The notes under the pieces were generated by a model that searched no databases, was not told the DNA's origin, and was given only the letters and a program-made list of their open reading frames with translations. This document shows, one piece after another, positions 1-9,459 of a stretch of 64,000 nucleotides of DNA. A program made the position numbers and the translations under genes. How positions within the stretch are numbered: the stretch's first letter is position 1; every line of letters begins with the position of its first letter. The DNA is from Chryseobacterium vrystaatense (GTDB taxonomy: Bacteria; Bacteroidota; Bacteroidia; Flavobacteriales; Weeksellaceae): NCBI RefSeq assembly GCF_000737765.1, contig NZ_JPRI01000005.1, forward strand, positions 1-64,000, given 5' to 3'.

Positions 1-341
1 TCAGGTTGTTTGAAATTCTTAATTATACCTACAATGGCGAAAAAGAAGGTGCATTGAGACCATGGGTCTTAAATATGCCTTACAAAGAAAGAGCGATTCC
101 CCAGGAAATGGTTTTTACCTGGGAAACAGGTAAAGAAAAGCAGGAACAGCGAAATGCCAGGGCATTTTTTGATTGGGAAAAAACGAATGAAGCGTTTAAA
201 AAAGCAGGAAGCCCAATAGATATGCAGGTAAAAATTGCTGCCGATAATCAAACTGTTGAAATTTTACTGAATGGTAAGCCATTAGAAACGGACAGTATTC
301 GTATTTATCAATGGTCGGGAAATTATAAAGAAAGTTATAAG
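1..341 (+). repeat. tandem duplication, copy 1
   Basis: Bases 1-341 match bases 1110-1450 with only about four differences seen by eye. The repeat ends exactly where the upstream gene stops, so the two DUF2931 genes share a near-identical 3' third. The 5' limit lies outside the window. Confidence 0.9.
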
Positions 342-344
342 TGA
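1..344 (+). CDS. DUF2931 family protein, C-terminal part (5' end outside window)
   Basis: This reading frame is open from the window edge and ends with TGA at 342-344. The visible part is about 113 residues and is almost identical to the C-terminal third of the next gene. It is therefore the end of a tandem paralogue whose start lies upstream of the window. Its stop codon overlaps the GTG at 341 that could start the next gene, so the two are probably co-transcribed. DUF2931 proteins are exported lipoproteins of unknown function in Bacteroidota, often found in multigene families. Function is not known. Confidence 0.75.
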   Translation, partial: RLFEILNYTYNGEKEGALRPWVLNMPYKERAIPQEMVFTWETGKEKQEQRNARAFFDWEKTNEAFKKAGSPIDMQVKIAADNQTVEILLNGKPLETDSIRIYQWSGNYKESYK

Positions 345-1465
345 AAAATACATATCGAAGAGGTATGACAGTGAACCGTATCGTGTATGGGTTACGTGGT
401 ATTGTATGTTTCGTACTCTGTATTCATTTAACACAATGTCAAAAAATGAATGATAAAAAAATGGCTTTTCATGTTGAAATATCTCATCCGGATAATAAAT
501 ATCAGATCACTCCTGTATTTGACAAGATAAAAACATTAGAAGGAACCCATGCAGGATTGCCTTATGGAAGTTCTTCCGGAAGTTGGGGGGATTCAGGATC
601 AGTATGGACAGAGCAGTACGGAACTCCTATTGGTGCTGATATTACTTATTATGCTGATTATGAAAATGTTTATTATCATCTGGATATTGATTTCCCTGTT
701 GATACCATAAGTGATTATATGGAACGGGCATATTCAAGGAAAGAAGATAAACAAGGAGAAACTAAGGAATATAGAAGATTAGGTAGAGGTTTCGAATCTG
801 GAGGAGGAAAAGCTTATGACAGCTTTTCTACACTGGTTTTTGGTTTTGCTCCAAAAGGCATGGTTGTGGTCTGGCTTAATTTTGGAAATACGCGCATTGA
901 GCTTGGTCGTTATCAGGCAAAACAGGTTACGGATCCTGCAGAAATTACTAAAGCTAAAGAGAAATATATGAGGGTATATCGTATAAGCCCGGAACGTTAT
1001 AAAGAATCTCAACAGGAATATTTTATTCCCGATGCGAGTCCTAAGCAATGGGATGATTACAGACAACGTTACCATTGGCGTCCGGTAGTCAGTTCTGTCA
1101 ATCCTAAATTCAGGTTGTTTGAAATTCTTAATTATACCTACAATGGCGAAAAAGAAGGTGCATTGAGACCATGGGTCTTAAATATGCCTTACAAAGAAAG
1201 AGCGATTCCCCAGGAAATGGTTTTTACCTGGGAAACGGGTAAAGAAAAACAGGAACAGCGAAATGCCAGGGCATTTTTTGATTGGGAAAAAACGAATGAA
1301 GCGTTTAAAAAAGCAGGAAGCCCAATAGATATGCAGGTGAAAATTGCTGCCGATAATCAAACTGTTGAAATTTTACTGAATGGTAAGCTATTAGAAACGG
1401 ACAGTATTCGTATTTATCAATGGTCGGGAAATTATAAAGAAAGTTATAAGAGTACAAAAGATTAA
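341..1465 (+). CDS. DUF2931 family lipoprotein
   Basis: The protein has up to 374 residues. A hydrophobic N-terminal segment ends in a lipobox (HLTQC, Cys33 counted from the GTG at 341), so it is probably a lipoprotein anchored in the envelope. The ATG at 365 is an equally good start; the GTG at 341 overlaps the upstream stop. The central stretch with AYDSFSTLVFGFAPKG and VVVWLNFGN is typical of DUF2931, a Bacteroidota family of unknown function. The last ~113 residues repeat those of the preceding gene nearly word for word. No catalytic motif is visible. Confidence 0.75.
   Translation: MKNTYRRGMTVNRIVYGLRGIVCFVLCIHLTQCQKMNDKKMAFHVEISHPDNKYQITPVFDKIKTLEGTHAGLPYGSSSGSWGDSGSVWTEQYGTPIGADITYYADYENVYYHLDIDFPVDTISDYMERAYSRKEDKQGETKEYRRLGRGFESGGGKAYDSFSTLVFGFAPKGMVVVWLNFGNTRIELGRYQAKQVTDPAEITKAKEKYMRVYRISPERYKESQQEYFIPDASPKQWDDYRQRYHWRPVVSSVNPKFRLFEILNYTYNGEKEGALRPWVLNMPYKERAIPQEMVFTWETGKEKQEQRNARAFFDWEKTNEAFKKAGSPIDMQVKIAADNQTVEILLNGKLLETDSIRIYQWSGNYKESYKSTKD
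1110..1450 (+). repeat. tandem duplication, copy 2
   Basis: This is the second copy of the segment at 1-341, offset by 1109 bases. Beyond 1450 the copies diverge: this gene reads on for five more codons. Confidence 0.9.
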
Positions 1466-1823
1466 GCTTTCAACAGACTACATTCTTATGACAGTTTTTC
1501 ACATGGTTATTCAGTTTTACTCTCAAAAAAGAGGATGCATCTTTTATAGTATAGTAGACATTACCAAACCAACCTGTACAGAATCAGTGGGTTTAAAAAT
1601 ATGAGCATGGAGAATAAGCAGTGTATGGCTGTATACTCATCAATACAAAGAAGCAGACAACTTTTATGTGAAAATATTTCCACGTTAATCCAATAAAAAC
1701 CCCCGATTATACTGGGGTTTTATTTTTATCCTGTCATTTTGTCATATTTTTTTGAATGGTACAGATATTGAGAAATTGAGAATGTAAATTAACAATATAA
1801 AAATTAGAAAAAATATAAATATT
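1466..1823. other. intergenic region with a DUF2931-like coding remnant
   Basis: No intact gene is present. Around 1485-1545 a frame reads SYDSFSHGYSVLLSKK, resembling AYDSFS... of the DUF2931 gene. At 1626-1688 another short frame reads WLYTHQYKEADNFYVKIFPR followed by a stop, which looks like a protein C-terminus. These may be remains of a third family member. A terminator (1693-1726) and the dnaK leader follow. A direct repeat TGTCAttttTGTCAT-like element lies near 1732-1745; its role is not known. Confidence 0.4.
1693..1726 (+). terminator. rho-independent terminator
   Basis: An AAAACCCC...GGGGTTTT hairpin with loop CGATTATACT is followed by a T-rich run. It separates the DUF2931 genes from dnaK. 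Confidence 0.8.
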
Positions 1824-3728
1824 ATGAGTAAAATAATTGGAATTGACTTAGGAACAACCAACTCATGCGTTGCTGTAATGGAGGGTAAAGACCCTGTTGT
1901 TATCCCTAACGCTGAAGGTAAAAGAACGACTCCATCTATTGTAGCATTTACAGAAGATGGTGAAAGAAAAGTGGGGGATCCTGCAAAAAGACAGGCTGTA
2001 ACGAATCCAAAGAAAACTGTATACTCTATCAAGAGATTTATCGGTACTCATTTTAAGGAAGATGCTAAAGAAATTTCAAGAGTACCTTATGAAGTAGTAG
2101 CAGGACCAAATGATACCGTAAAAGTAAAAATCGACGACAGAGAATATACTCCACAGGAAATTTCTGCAATGACCCTTCAGAAAATGAAGAAAACTGCTGA
2201 AGATTATCTTGGACAGGAAGTAACCAGAGCAGTAATCACTGTTCCTGCATATTTCAACGATGCACAGAGACAGGCTACTAAAGAAGCCGGAGAAATCGCA
2301 GGTCTTATCGTAGAAAGAATCATCAACGAACCTACAGCTGCAGCATTAGCTTACGGTTTGGATAAAAGCCACAAAGATCAGAAGATCGCTGTATATGACC
2401 TTGGAGGAGGTACTTTCGATATCTCGATCCTTGATTTAGGTGACGGTGTATTCGAAGTATTGTCTACAAACGGTGATACGCACTTAGGAGGTGATGACTT
2501 TGATGATGTAATCATCAACTGGATGGCAGACGAGTTCAAAGCTGAAGAAGGAGTAGAGTTAAAAACTGATGCAATTGCACTTCAGAGATTAAAAGAAGCT
2601 GCTGAAAAAGCAAAAATCGAATTATCTTCTTCTGCACAGACAGAAATCAACTTACCATATATCACAGCTACAGCTACAGGTCCTAAACACTTAGTGAAGA
2701 CTTTAACTAAAGCTAAATTCGAGCAGTTAGCTTCTGATCTTGTAAGAAGATCTATGGAGCCGGTAGCAAAAGCGTTGAAAGATGCAGGTTTATCAACCTC
2801 TGATATCGATGAAGTACTATTGGTAGGAGGTTCTACAAGAATCCCGATCATTCAGGAAGAGGTAGAAAAATTCTTCGGTAAAAAACCTTCAAAAGGAGTT
2901 AACCCGGATGAGGTAGTGGCTGTTGGAGCTGCTATTCAGGGAGGAGTATTGACAGGAGACGTTACAGATGTATTGCTTCTTGACGTTACACCGCTTTCTC
3001 TGGGTATCGAAACAATGGGGTCTGTATTCACTAAATTAATTGATGCAAACACTACGATCCCAACTAAAAAATCTGAAGTATTCTCTACAGCTTCTGACAA
3101 TCAGCCAGCGGTAAGCATCAGAGTAGGACAGGGAGAAAGAGCAATGTTCAACGATAACAAAGAGATCGGAAGATTTGATCTTTCTGATATTCCACCTGCA
3201 CCAAGAGGAGTTCCTCAGATCGAAGTAACTTTCGATATTGATGCCAACGGTATCTTAAGCGTTTCTGCTAAAGATAAAGGAACAGGAAAAGAACAGACGA
3301 TCAAAATTCAGGCTTCTTCAGGTCTTTCTGACGAAGAAATCGAAAGAATGAAGAAAGAAGCTCAGGAAAACTCTGCAGCAGATGCTAAGAGAAAAGAAGA
3401 AGTTGAAATCTTCAACAAAGCTGACGGATTGATCTTCCAGACTGAAAAGCAGTTAAAAGAATTCGGTGATAAACTTTCTGCTGACAAAAAAGCAGCAGTA
3501 GAAGCAGCTCACACAGAATTGAAAGCCGCTTTCGAAACTAAAAATGTTGACGAAGTAAAAGCTAAAACAGAAGCTTTGGATGCAGCATGGATGGCCGCTT
3601 CAGAAGAAATGTATGCAGCAGGACAACAGGCTCAGGGTGGAGACGCCGGAGCAGGTGCTCAAAACGCTGGAGCTAATGCAGGAGGTGCAGATGATGTACA
3701 GGATGCAGACTTCGAAGAAGTAAAATAA
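1824..3728 (+). CDS. dnaK: molecular chaperone DnaK (Hsp70)
   Basis: The 634-residue protein has the expected full length. It starts with the ATPase signature [16 protein letters not shown], followed by the Hsp70 signatures [14 protein letters not shown] and [11 protein letters not shown], then the substrate-binding domain ([20 protein letters not shown]) and a lidded helical C-terminus. It ends DADFEEVK, the usual form of the C-terminal tail in this phylum. It refolds proteins in the cytosol with DnaJ and GrpE, neither of which is encoded in this window. It is flanked by terminators on both sides and so is monocistronic. Confidence 0.99.
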   Translation: MSKIIGIDLGTTNSCVAVMEGKDPVVIPNAEGKRTTPSIVAFTEDGERKVGDPAKRQAVTNPKKTVYSIKRFIGTHFKEDAKEISRVPYEVVAGPNDTVKVKIDDREYTPQEISAMTLQKMKKTAEDYLGQEVTRAVITVPAYFNDAQRQATKEAGEIAGLIVERIINEPTAAALAYGLDKSHKDQKIAVYDLGGGTFDISILDLGDGVFEVLSTNGDTHLGGDDFDDVIINWMADEFKAEEGVELKTDAIALQRLKEAAEKAKIELSSSAQTEINLPYITATATGPKHLVKTLTKAKFEQLASDLVRRSMEPVAKALKDAGLSTSDIDEVLLVGGSTRIPIIQEEVEKFFGKKPSKGVNPDEVVAVGAAIQGGVLTGDVTDVLLLDVTPLSLGIETMGSVFTKLIDANTTIPTKKSEVFSTASDNQPAVSIRVGQGERAMFNDNKEIGRFDLSDIPPAPRGVPQIEVTFDIDANGILSVSAKDKGTGKEQTIKIQASSGLSDEEIERMKKEAQENSAADAKRKEEVEIFNKADGLIFQTEKQLKEFGDKLSADKKAAVEAAHTELKAAFETKNVDEVKAKTEALDAAWMAASEEMYAAGQQAQGGDAGAGAQNAGANAGGADDVQDADFEEVK

Positions 3729-3752
3729 GCAGTCACAGACTGATAAAATAGG

Positions 3753-3782
3753 AATCCCCTCGCGTGAGCGAGGGGATTTTTT
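3753..3782 (+). terminator. rho-independent terminator of dnaK
   Basis: A perfect 11-bp stem (AATCCCCTCGC / GCGAGGGGATT) with loop GTGA is followed by T6. It lies 24 bases after the dnaK stop. Confidence 0.95.
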
Positions 3783-3852
3783 GTTGCATTTTAAAAGGAA
3801 AAACACAGTTAACATTTTTTTCTATTTTTGCGAAAACAAATAATAACCATAT

Positions 3853-5589
3853 ATGGACCCTATTTACTCTAAAAAACAATCTTATATCATAGGTTTTTCT
3901 TCATTATTACTTTCATTACTGGGAATGATTGCAATAGGTAAGACCTATCAGCTCATTAAAAATGCTACAGTATATGGGGTGCAACCTTCAGAATCATCAA
4001 ATATATTTTGGCTCTTTAAACCACTGTATCTGATGTTGGGAACAACAAAAACGGCGTTTGATGCCTGGGAGTTTTTTATTCTCGCTATGCTGTTTTTGGG
4101 CAGTATTATTTTCTTTCTCAAAAAAGGAAAAGATACTAGGCTAATTGCTTTTGCCTTTTCTGTTATCCTGATTTCAAATTTAGTAAGCTTTCCAAGCTAT
4201 ATCATTTACATCATAAAAGGTGTCGCAAAAACTGAAGGTGCAGGAAAATTGCATTATTTTATTTTTATCAATGCAGCCCTTTCAATAGTATATTTTGGTC
4301 TTAGTTTTTATATTTTGAAGACCATAAAAAAGGCTAAGGTCTTGGACATTATTACTACTGAATCGGGTACGACGATTAAAGATACTCCGAAAGGCCAGCG
4401 CTTTTTTCATTTTATAATTGATACCTTAATCATGCTTTTGGTATTTTTCCCTTTGCTGCTGCTGATCGCTGATAGTTCTTCAAAAAATGATTTTTTAAAA
4501 GCGTTTTTAAAGAATGAATTGGCATTGCTTGCGTTCGTTTTTGTGGTTCGAATGATCTATTATCCTTTCTTTGAAATCATTTTTGGTTCCACACCAGCAA
4601 AATTTCTTACAGAGTCGCGTGTCGTGAATTATCTTGCCAAGCATCCGTCCGGATCAAATGTTTTCCAAAGGACATTATGCAGGAGCATTCCTTTAAATCC
4701 AGTATCATTTTTCTGGAAAATGGGTTGGCATGATTCGTTATCTAATACCCATGTAGTCAAAGAAAAGAGAACGGGATTCAAAACGTGGTATCTTCTGTTT
4801 ATATTGCTGATCTTTATTCCTTATATCACATTTTATTATTTAGGAGAGGAGATGATTGGAAAATATGAGCAGCAAAAGGAATATACGCTAACGCAAGATT
4901 ATATCTACAGTTTTAATGATCACAGTATTCAGAATATAAACTCAGATCAGGCTTTTACCCTACGTGAACTGGGATCGCAGGATTATGAAGTGGTAATTTT
5001 AAAAGTTGAAAAAGTAAATGGCAACGAAGTGGTTTGCCGGAAGATCATTCATCCCAAAACATTTACTACTGGATATTTTGACGTTCAGGAACTTTACAGG
5101 CAGCAAAAAGATTCAGCTGAAACCTACATTCTGAATAAACAGGATTTTCAAAATGCAGCTCCAAAATACCTGACCCAGATGGATGATAGCCGTAGAAATG
5201 GTGCGGATTTCTTTAAAAATGGCAAAAAATATGAAATCAAGAATATCTACACGTTGAGTTCGCCCGTTCTTGTTGAACCCAACTATTGGTCAGAAGATGA
5301 ATACCGCAGAAGTGCAATCGGAATTATTTTTCAGAACAACGGCAAAAGTGGAAAAATACTTTCAGTAAAAAATCTTGAAGGCGACGTAAAATGGACGGAT
5401 CATTTTCCGGTCGACATTAAAAACTCTAAGAAAGATGGTAATATTTACCTGAAAGCAGAAAATCTAAAGCCCGACGAAAATTTTTCTGTTGAACTGCTGG
5501 TAGAAGATTCATTAAAACATCGCCAGCTATATAGGGTAGACAGAAAACAAAAACCTTATATTCATTTTAATATTTATCAGCTTAATTAA
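3853..5589 (+). CDS. RDD family membrane protein with soluble C-terminal domain
   Basis: The 578-residue protein has about four N-terminal membrane helices in its first 155 residues. An RDD-type membrane domain follows from about residue 183 (RFFHFIIDTLIMLL) through the conserved TRSLCRSIPLNPVSF-like stretch and WHDSLSNTHVV. After one more helix near 316-334 there is a soluble domain of about 240 residues. RDD proteins are thought to act in transport or membrane homeostasis, but the substrate is usually unknown. It stands alone between terminators. The C-terminal domain was not recognised. Confidence 0.75.
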   Translation: MDPIYSKKQSYIIGFSSLLLSLLGMIAIGKTYQLIKNATVYGVQPSESSNIFWLFKPLYLMLGTTKTAFDAWEFFILAMLFLGSIIFFLKKGKDTRLIAFAFSVILISNLVSFPSYIIYIIKGVAKTEGAGKLHYFIFINAALSIVYFGLSFYILKTIKKAKVLDIITTESGTTIKDTPKGQRFFHFIIDTLIMLLVFFPLLLLIADSSSKNDFLKAFLKNELALLAFVFVVRMIYYPFFEIIFGSTPAKFLTESRVVNYLAKHPSGSNVFQRTLCRSIPLNPVSFFWKMGWHDSLSNTHVVKEKRTGFKTWYLLFILLIFIPYITFYYLGEEMIGKYEQQKEYTLTQDYIYSFNDHSIQNINSDQAFTLRELGSQDYEVVILKVEKVNGNEVVCRKIIHPKTFTTGYFDVQELYRQQKDSAETYILNKQDFQNAAPKYLTQMDDSRRNGADFFKNGKKYEIKNIYTLSSPVLVEPNYWSEDEYRRSAIGIIFQNNGKSGKILSVKNLEGDVKWTDHFPVDIKNSKKDGNIYLKAENLKPDENFSVELLVEDSLKHRQLYRVDRKQKPYIHFNIYQLN

Positions 5590-5677
5590 ACATCTTCAGG
5601 AAATTTGCCTGTGGAGCTGTTTTTAAAAATAAATAAAATAGAGTTGTAAGTAAGCTTACACTTTATTCATTATACAG

Positions 5678-5710
5678 CCGTAGTAAACATTGTTTACTGC
5701 GGTTTCTTTT
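5678..5710 (+). terminator. rho-independent terminator
   Basis: CCGTAGTAAACA pairs with TGTTTACTGCGG (one G-T wobble) and is followed by TTTCTTTT. It ends the RDD gene. Confidence 0.8.
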
Positions 5711-6002
5711 ATTGGGATCACTATCTTAATCGAATGGTCTTTTGTTTTGAATTGAGTGTTAAATTTTGGGGTTATAAAGTATGTAATGAGTAATGTTTAA
5801 ATTATTATTAATAAATAATCATATCATTTATTTCATTCATAAATTTTTATTTGGTTTTAATTTGTACTTTTGTTTTTATTTAGAATAATTAAACATTAAT
5901 AATAAATCAATGAAATTTAAACACTACAAAACAGTTAGTGGTTAATCTCAATCAATTAATCTCTATACGATTTGTAGGCATTATTAAAAACTTAAAAAAA
6001 CT
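5711..6002. other. AT-rich leader, no gene seen
   Basis: No coding sequence was found between the terminator and the start at 6003. A TACTTTTG box at 5865-5872 fits the flavobacterial -7 consensus TAnnTTTG, but no well-spaced TTG lies upstream, so it is only a weak promoter candidate. A leader of about 130 bases would follow. Confidence 0.3.
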
Positions 6003-7115
6003 ATGGAACAGCAAACTAAAAGAATTGCAACACTGGATTTAATTAAGGGAATGAGTGTAATCGGAATGATTATTATCCACACCTTACTCATCAATGCGAA
6101 TGTAAAATCCCAGTCAGAATCAGTTATTGGGAGCTTTATTGTCTTTTTGGGCAGAGGAACGGCTATTTTTATGATCTGTATGGGGATCACATTGATGACC
6201 TCCAGACATCAAAGTCTAAAAAGCGCAATCAAAAGAGGAGGCATGCTTATATTGGCTGCTTTTTTTATGAATTTCATGAAGTTCATTATTCCTGCGATTT
6301 TTGGTTTTGCTCCCGATAATTTTATTCAAAAGTATGGGTGGCACGGACCAATTGAACAGCAATATGTCTATCTCGTACAGCTGGGTGATATTTTGCAGCT
6401 GGCAGGAATCTCATTGCTGTTTGTTGGATTCATCAGAGAATATGTGAAAAATAAATATGGAATTCTGGCGATAGGGTTGCTGATAGCTTTAGTATCCAGA
6501 GAAGTAAGCGGAATCAACATTGATTATCCTGTTCTTAATTATATTTCAGATCTCTTTTTTAGCAATGATTATCCTGCGTACATCTATTTCCCCGTATTTC
6601 CATGGATGTCCTTTATAATCATCGGAATGTTTTTTGGCAAATGGTATCTGGAGCTTAACCATAACAGCAGAGAACTGTTTAAAAACATGCTGTATATCGG
6701 ACTTGTGTTCGTAGCACTTGGAGCTCCTCTGGTTTTTATGTACGGTGAATATAATTACAATGGTTTTTACCATATGGGACCCGGTGGTGTTATTTATTTT
6801 GCAGGATGGACCCTGATTTTCCTTTGGGCTATTTTTAAAATAACCTCAAAAATGAAAGAAAATAAATTCACCAGCCTGTTAAAATATTGCAGTAGAAATC
6901 TAACGTCAATGTATATGATCCAATGGATCTTGATTTCATGGGGGAAAGGAATCTTTGGATACAGACAGTATGGTATTGGAACGGTACTGCTTCTTATTGT
7001 TCTTTATATGATTCTAACGTTTGCTGTTCAGAATTTATTGGATCGCTTAAAAAAGAAGAAACCAGTGCTTGTTCTTGAACACCCTGTTTCAGTGGAGGAA
7101 ACTGTCCTGAAGTGA
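6003..7115 (+). CDS. heparan-alpha-glucosaminide acetyltransferase-like membrane protein (DUF1624/acyltransferase type)
   Basis: The 370-residue integral membrane protein has about ten hydrophobic helices. The N-terminus RIATLDLIKGMSVIGMIIIHT matches the pattern shared by the HGSNAT/DUF1624 and related acyltransferase families, in which an Arg-x-x-x-x-Asp pair and a following His in helix 1 are conserved. Such proteins transfer acyl groups to sugars across the cytoplasmic membrane. The substrate cannot be read from the sequence. The neighbours give no pathway hint. Confidence 0.65.
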   Translation: MEQQTKRIATLDLIKGMSVIGMIIIHTLLINANVKSQSESVIGSFIVFLGRGTAIFMICMGITLMTSRHQSLKSAIKRGGMLILAAFFMNFMKFIIPAIFGFAPDNFIQKYGWHGPIEQQYVYLVQLGDILQLAGISLLFVGFIREYVKNKYGILAIGLLIALVSREVSGINIDYPVLNYISDLFFSNDYPAYIYFPVFPWMSFIIIGMFFGKWYLELNHNSRELFKNMLYIGLVFVALGAPLVFMYGEYNYNGFYHMGPGGVIYFAGWTLIFLWAIFKITSKMKENKFTSLLKYCSRNLTSMYMIQWILISWGKGIFGYRQYGIGTVLLLIVLYMILTFAVQNLLDRLKKKKPVLVLEHPVSVEETVLK

Positions 7116-7294
7116 TCATTTTGAACCTATTGTAATAGCAATAATCTGGTTGCCTGTTGCAGCGATAAAGAAAGCAGGAACCGAAAACGACTGTTATTGT
7201 TTTTTTCTTCAATTGAATTAAATTATTTTCATGTCATAAACGTTTGGCTTGTTTTATGTTATACGTATCAAACTAACTTAAAAAAAATGACAAT

Positions 7295-7627
7295 ATGAAA
7301 AAGAATGTATTGACCCTATTAATGTTCGGTTTATTTGCAACTGCTGTTCATGCCCAGGAAACGGTAAAACAGGAAGCAAAAAATGTAGGTACTGCCATTG
7401 AAAAAGGGGCAAAAGCCACAGAAAAAGGAGTTAAAGATGGCGCAGAGTGGGTTGGAGACAAAGCTCAAAAAGGTGCAAAAGCTACAAAAAAAGGGGTTAA
7501 AAAAGGCACAAAATGGGTAGGTAAAACAGCAACCAAAGGGGCTAAAAGTGTTAAAAAGACTGCTGTAAAAGGTGCAGATGCAGTGGCAGATGGTTATAAA
7601 GATGTAAAAGCAGATTTGAAAAAATAA
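7295..7627 (+). CDS. small exported Lys/Ala-rich repeat protein
   Basis: The protein has 110 residues. A signal peptide (MKKNVLTLLMFGLFATAVHAQ) is followed by a very basic mature part. The mature part contains repeated units such as EKGAKATEKGVKDGAEWVGD and KKGAKATKKGVKKGTKWVGK, with a period of about 11 residues. This suggests amphipathic helices like those of apolipoprotein- or LEA-type proteins. It is probably periplasmic. No function is known. The gene is monocistronic, with a terminator just after it. Confidence 0.7.
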   Translation: MKKNVLTLLMFGLFATAVHAQETVKQEAKNVGTAIEKGAKATEKGVKDGAEWVGDKAQKGAKATKKGVKKGTKWVGKTATKGAKSVKKTAVKGADAVADGYKDVKADLKK

Positions 7628-7646
7628 TTTTTCAGAAAAAATATAA

Positions 7647-7680
7647 GAAAACGGCTTCAACAACAGGAGTCGTTTTTTTA
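7647..7680 (+). terminator. rho-independent terminator
   Basis: GAAAACGGCTTC pairs imperfectly with GGAGTCGTTTTTT around a short loop, ending in T7. It follows the 110-residue gene. Confidence 0.7.
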
Positions 7681-7818
7681 TACAAAAATGCAGAGTATTA
7701 ATGACATGAGATTGATATCTTTTATGTACTCTAATGAAGAAAGACATTACAGGATAACTAAAAGAGATCACAGGAAAAATAGCTAAATTCGTATAAGTAA
7801 ATCCAAAACAAAATTTAA

Positions 7819-8337
7819 ATGAAATTTTTTAAAGTAATCCTCGTTGGCTCTCTGTTCTTGTTTCAGCTGAATGCAGCGCAGGAAAAGGCAGATACAGAAC
7901 TGAACAAAGCCCTCACAGAAGCAAAAGCTCAGAAGAAAAATGTCCTGCTTGTATTCCATGCTTCATGGTGCGGCTGGTGCAAGCTGATGGAGAAAAATAT
8001 GAACCTTTCCGAAACCAAACCTATCTTCGATAAGAAATTTGTAACCACTTACATTGATGTTCAGGAAAGAGGAGAAAAGAAAAAATTAGAAAATCCCGGC
8101 GGACAGGAACTGATGAATAAATACAAAGGAGAAAATGCCGGCCTTCCTTTCTGGCTGGTGCTTAATCCAAAGGGAGAGGTGCTTGCCGATTCTTTCGATA
8201 GCAAAGGTGATAATCTGGGATCTCCGGCAACCCCTGATGAAGTGGCCACATTTATGGCCAAGCTGGAAAAAAGCTCAAAAATGAATAAGCAGGAACTTCA
8301 GACCATTCAGAAAGTCTTTGTGAAAAAAGATAAATAA
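7819..8337 (+). CDS. periplasmic thioredoxin-family protein
   Basis: The protein has 172 residues. The signal peptide ends near residue 20 (FLFQLNAAQ). A thioredoxin fold follows with the redox motif WCGWCK (Cys51 and Cys54), preceded by NVLLVFHAS, and with the cis-Pro region GLPFWLVLNPKG. This is the thioredoxin_7/DUF255-like branch seen in exported Bacteroidota proteins. It probably reduces or shuffles disulfides in the periplasm. It stands alone, with a strong terminator six bases after the stop. Confidence 0.85.
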   Translation: MKFFKVILVGSLFLFQLNAAQEKADTELNKALTEAKAQKKNVLLVFHASWCGWCKLMEKNMNLSETKPIFDKKFVTTYIDVQERGEKKKLENPGGQELMNKYKGENAGLPFWLVLNPKGEVLADSFDSKGDNLGSPATPDEVATFMAKLEKSSKMNKQELQTIQKVFVKKDK

Positions 8338-8342
8338 AAAAA

Positions 8343-8376
8343 CTCCCCCGGCAATTTGTCGGGGGAGGCTGTTTTC
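8343..8376 (+). terminator. rho-independent terminator
   Basis: CTCCCCCG pairs with CGGGGGAG around GCAATTTGT, followed by a short T tract. It ends the thioredoxin-like gene. Confidence 0.9.
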
Positions 8377-8743
8377 AGATCAAATAAATGTATGAAAGGA
8401 TATTTCTAGGATCTGATTACACATCGTGAAAATTCTTTATATTTTGCAGCTATAATCAGTAATAAGCTCCACTTTTTAATCTGGCGGAACTTTTTTATCA
8501 ATTAAATGAAGGCTTGTAAAAAAGTAATAATCAATACTTAGCGTGCTTCATCAAATAGTTTTGCAAAAGTATATATTTTACACCAAGTTGTGAAATATAA
8601 TTTAATAAAATATCTGCAAAGCATAATAAATCTGCTGAAGAGCCAAAATCAATGTTCAGTACATCCGGTAAGTTGCTCGATCATATAAACCTTTCATTAC
8701 TTAAACAGGTTCCTAAATTATCCTGTAGTTTTTCATTGCAAAA
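8377..8743. other. intergenic region between convergent genes, nothing recognised
   Basis: These 367 bases lie between two facing terminators. Only short chance frames are seen and no RNA structure was recognised. Confidence 0.5.
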
Positions 8744-8780
8744 ACAAAAAACTCCCCGGACAGAAAATGCCCGAGGAGTC
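8744..8780 (-). terminator. terminator of the minus-strand microprotein cluster
   Basis: On the minus strand ACTCCTCGG pairs with CCGGGGAGT (one G-T pair) and is followed by T6. It lies just past the stop of the 131-residue gene. Confidence 0.85.
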
Positions 8781-8802
8781 TATTTACAAATTAAATTATT
8801 TC

Positions 8803-9198
8803 TTACTTACCGAAAAAAATCTGATCCTGTTTCTGCTGTTCATTGTAAATGGCCTGAAAGCTGACAGGCATATTCTGATACAGAACACTCCAGTGTTGGA
8901 TTTTGGTATGCTTTTTAAAACTTTCCAGGGATCTTACAAACAGATTTTCAATCACTGTTCTCACATAAGAATCACCGTTTCTGTAGATCCAGTCCATCAG
9001 CTTAATATGATGGGCTATGATATAAATCTTGGATTCCTGCAGCATATCCTTTAAATAGTTAATAGTTGCCTGGATAGCGCCGGCAAAGTTTTCCTGCACA
9101 GATAGCTGTGTGATTTCCTTTCGGAGTGGTGGATAGAAAAATTTTAAGTATTCAACGGCTATTTTTTTATTAATAGCTTGCATTTGTACTTTCATCAT
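8803..9198 (-). CDS. DUF7674-like small cytoplasmic protein, copy 2
   Basis: The 131-residue protein has no signal peptide and is probably helical. Its second half (YRNGDSYVRTVIENLFVRSL...SFQAIYNEQ) aligns with the same part of the 118-residue protein encoded at 9460-9816 (YINGDTSLKNAIEGVFIYSL...LQQTYSKQ), so the two are paralogues. I believe they belong to the DUF7674-type family; no function is known. It is the last gene of a four-gene minus-strand cluster that repeats a microprotein + DUF pair. Confidence 0.65.
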   Translation of the reverse strand: MMKVQMQAINKKIAVEYLKFFYPPLRKEITQLSVQENFAGAIQATINYLKDMLQESKIYIIAHHIKLMDWIYRNGDSYVRTVIENLFVRSLESFKKHTKIQHWSVLYQNMPVSFQAIYNEQQKQDQIFFGK

Positions 9199-9246
9199 AA
9201 CTAATATTTTTCAGTATTTATATTGCAGCGAAATGTGTACCAAAAT

Positions 9247-9378
9247 TTACAGCATGGCAGCAAAAATAAAAACACCTATGATCACCGCAATGTGAGTAAG
9301 CAATACCTCCGTATTGTGCCTTTTAGTCGTGGTTTTCAGCGTTTTCCAGTCGGATATTCTCCTGATTTTTGTTTTCAT
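9247..9378 (-). CDS. 43-residue single-TM microprotein
   Basis: The frame starts with ATG at 9378 and ends with TAA at 9247. It reads MKTKIRRISDWKTLK, a basic stretch, then a hydrophobic helix LLTHIAVIIGVFIFAAML at the very end. The layout matches the 53-residue protein at 9821-9982: basic N-terminus with a (L)KTL motif, then one C-terminal membrane helix. Each precedes a paralogous DUF7674-like gene. That positional repeat is the main support that this short frame is a gene. It probably sits in the inner membrane with its basic end in the cytoplasm. Confidence 0.6.
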   Translation of the reverse strand: MKTKIRRISDWKTLKTTTKRHNTEVLLTHIAVIIGVFIFAAML

Positions 9379-9459
9379 AACCTATTGAATTTGAATGGTT
9401 TCTATTTTGTAATAAAATGTGCTTTTGTAATGAAACATATGAATAATGTAATGAAACAT

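Noticed and set aside
1732..1745. CIRCE-type heat-shock operator before dnaK
   Set aside because: The CIRCE inverted repeat is absent; only a short TGTCAttttTGTCAT-like direct repeat is seen, with no established role.
8377..8743. Small RNA between the convergent genes
   Set aside because: No promoter box with a suitable terminator of its own was found; both hairpins are explained by the flanking genes.
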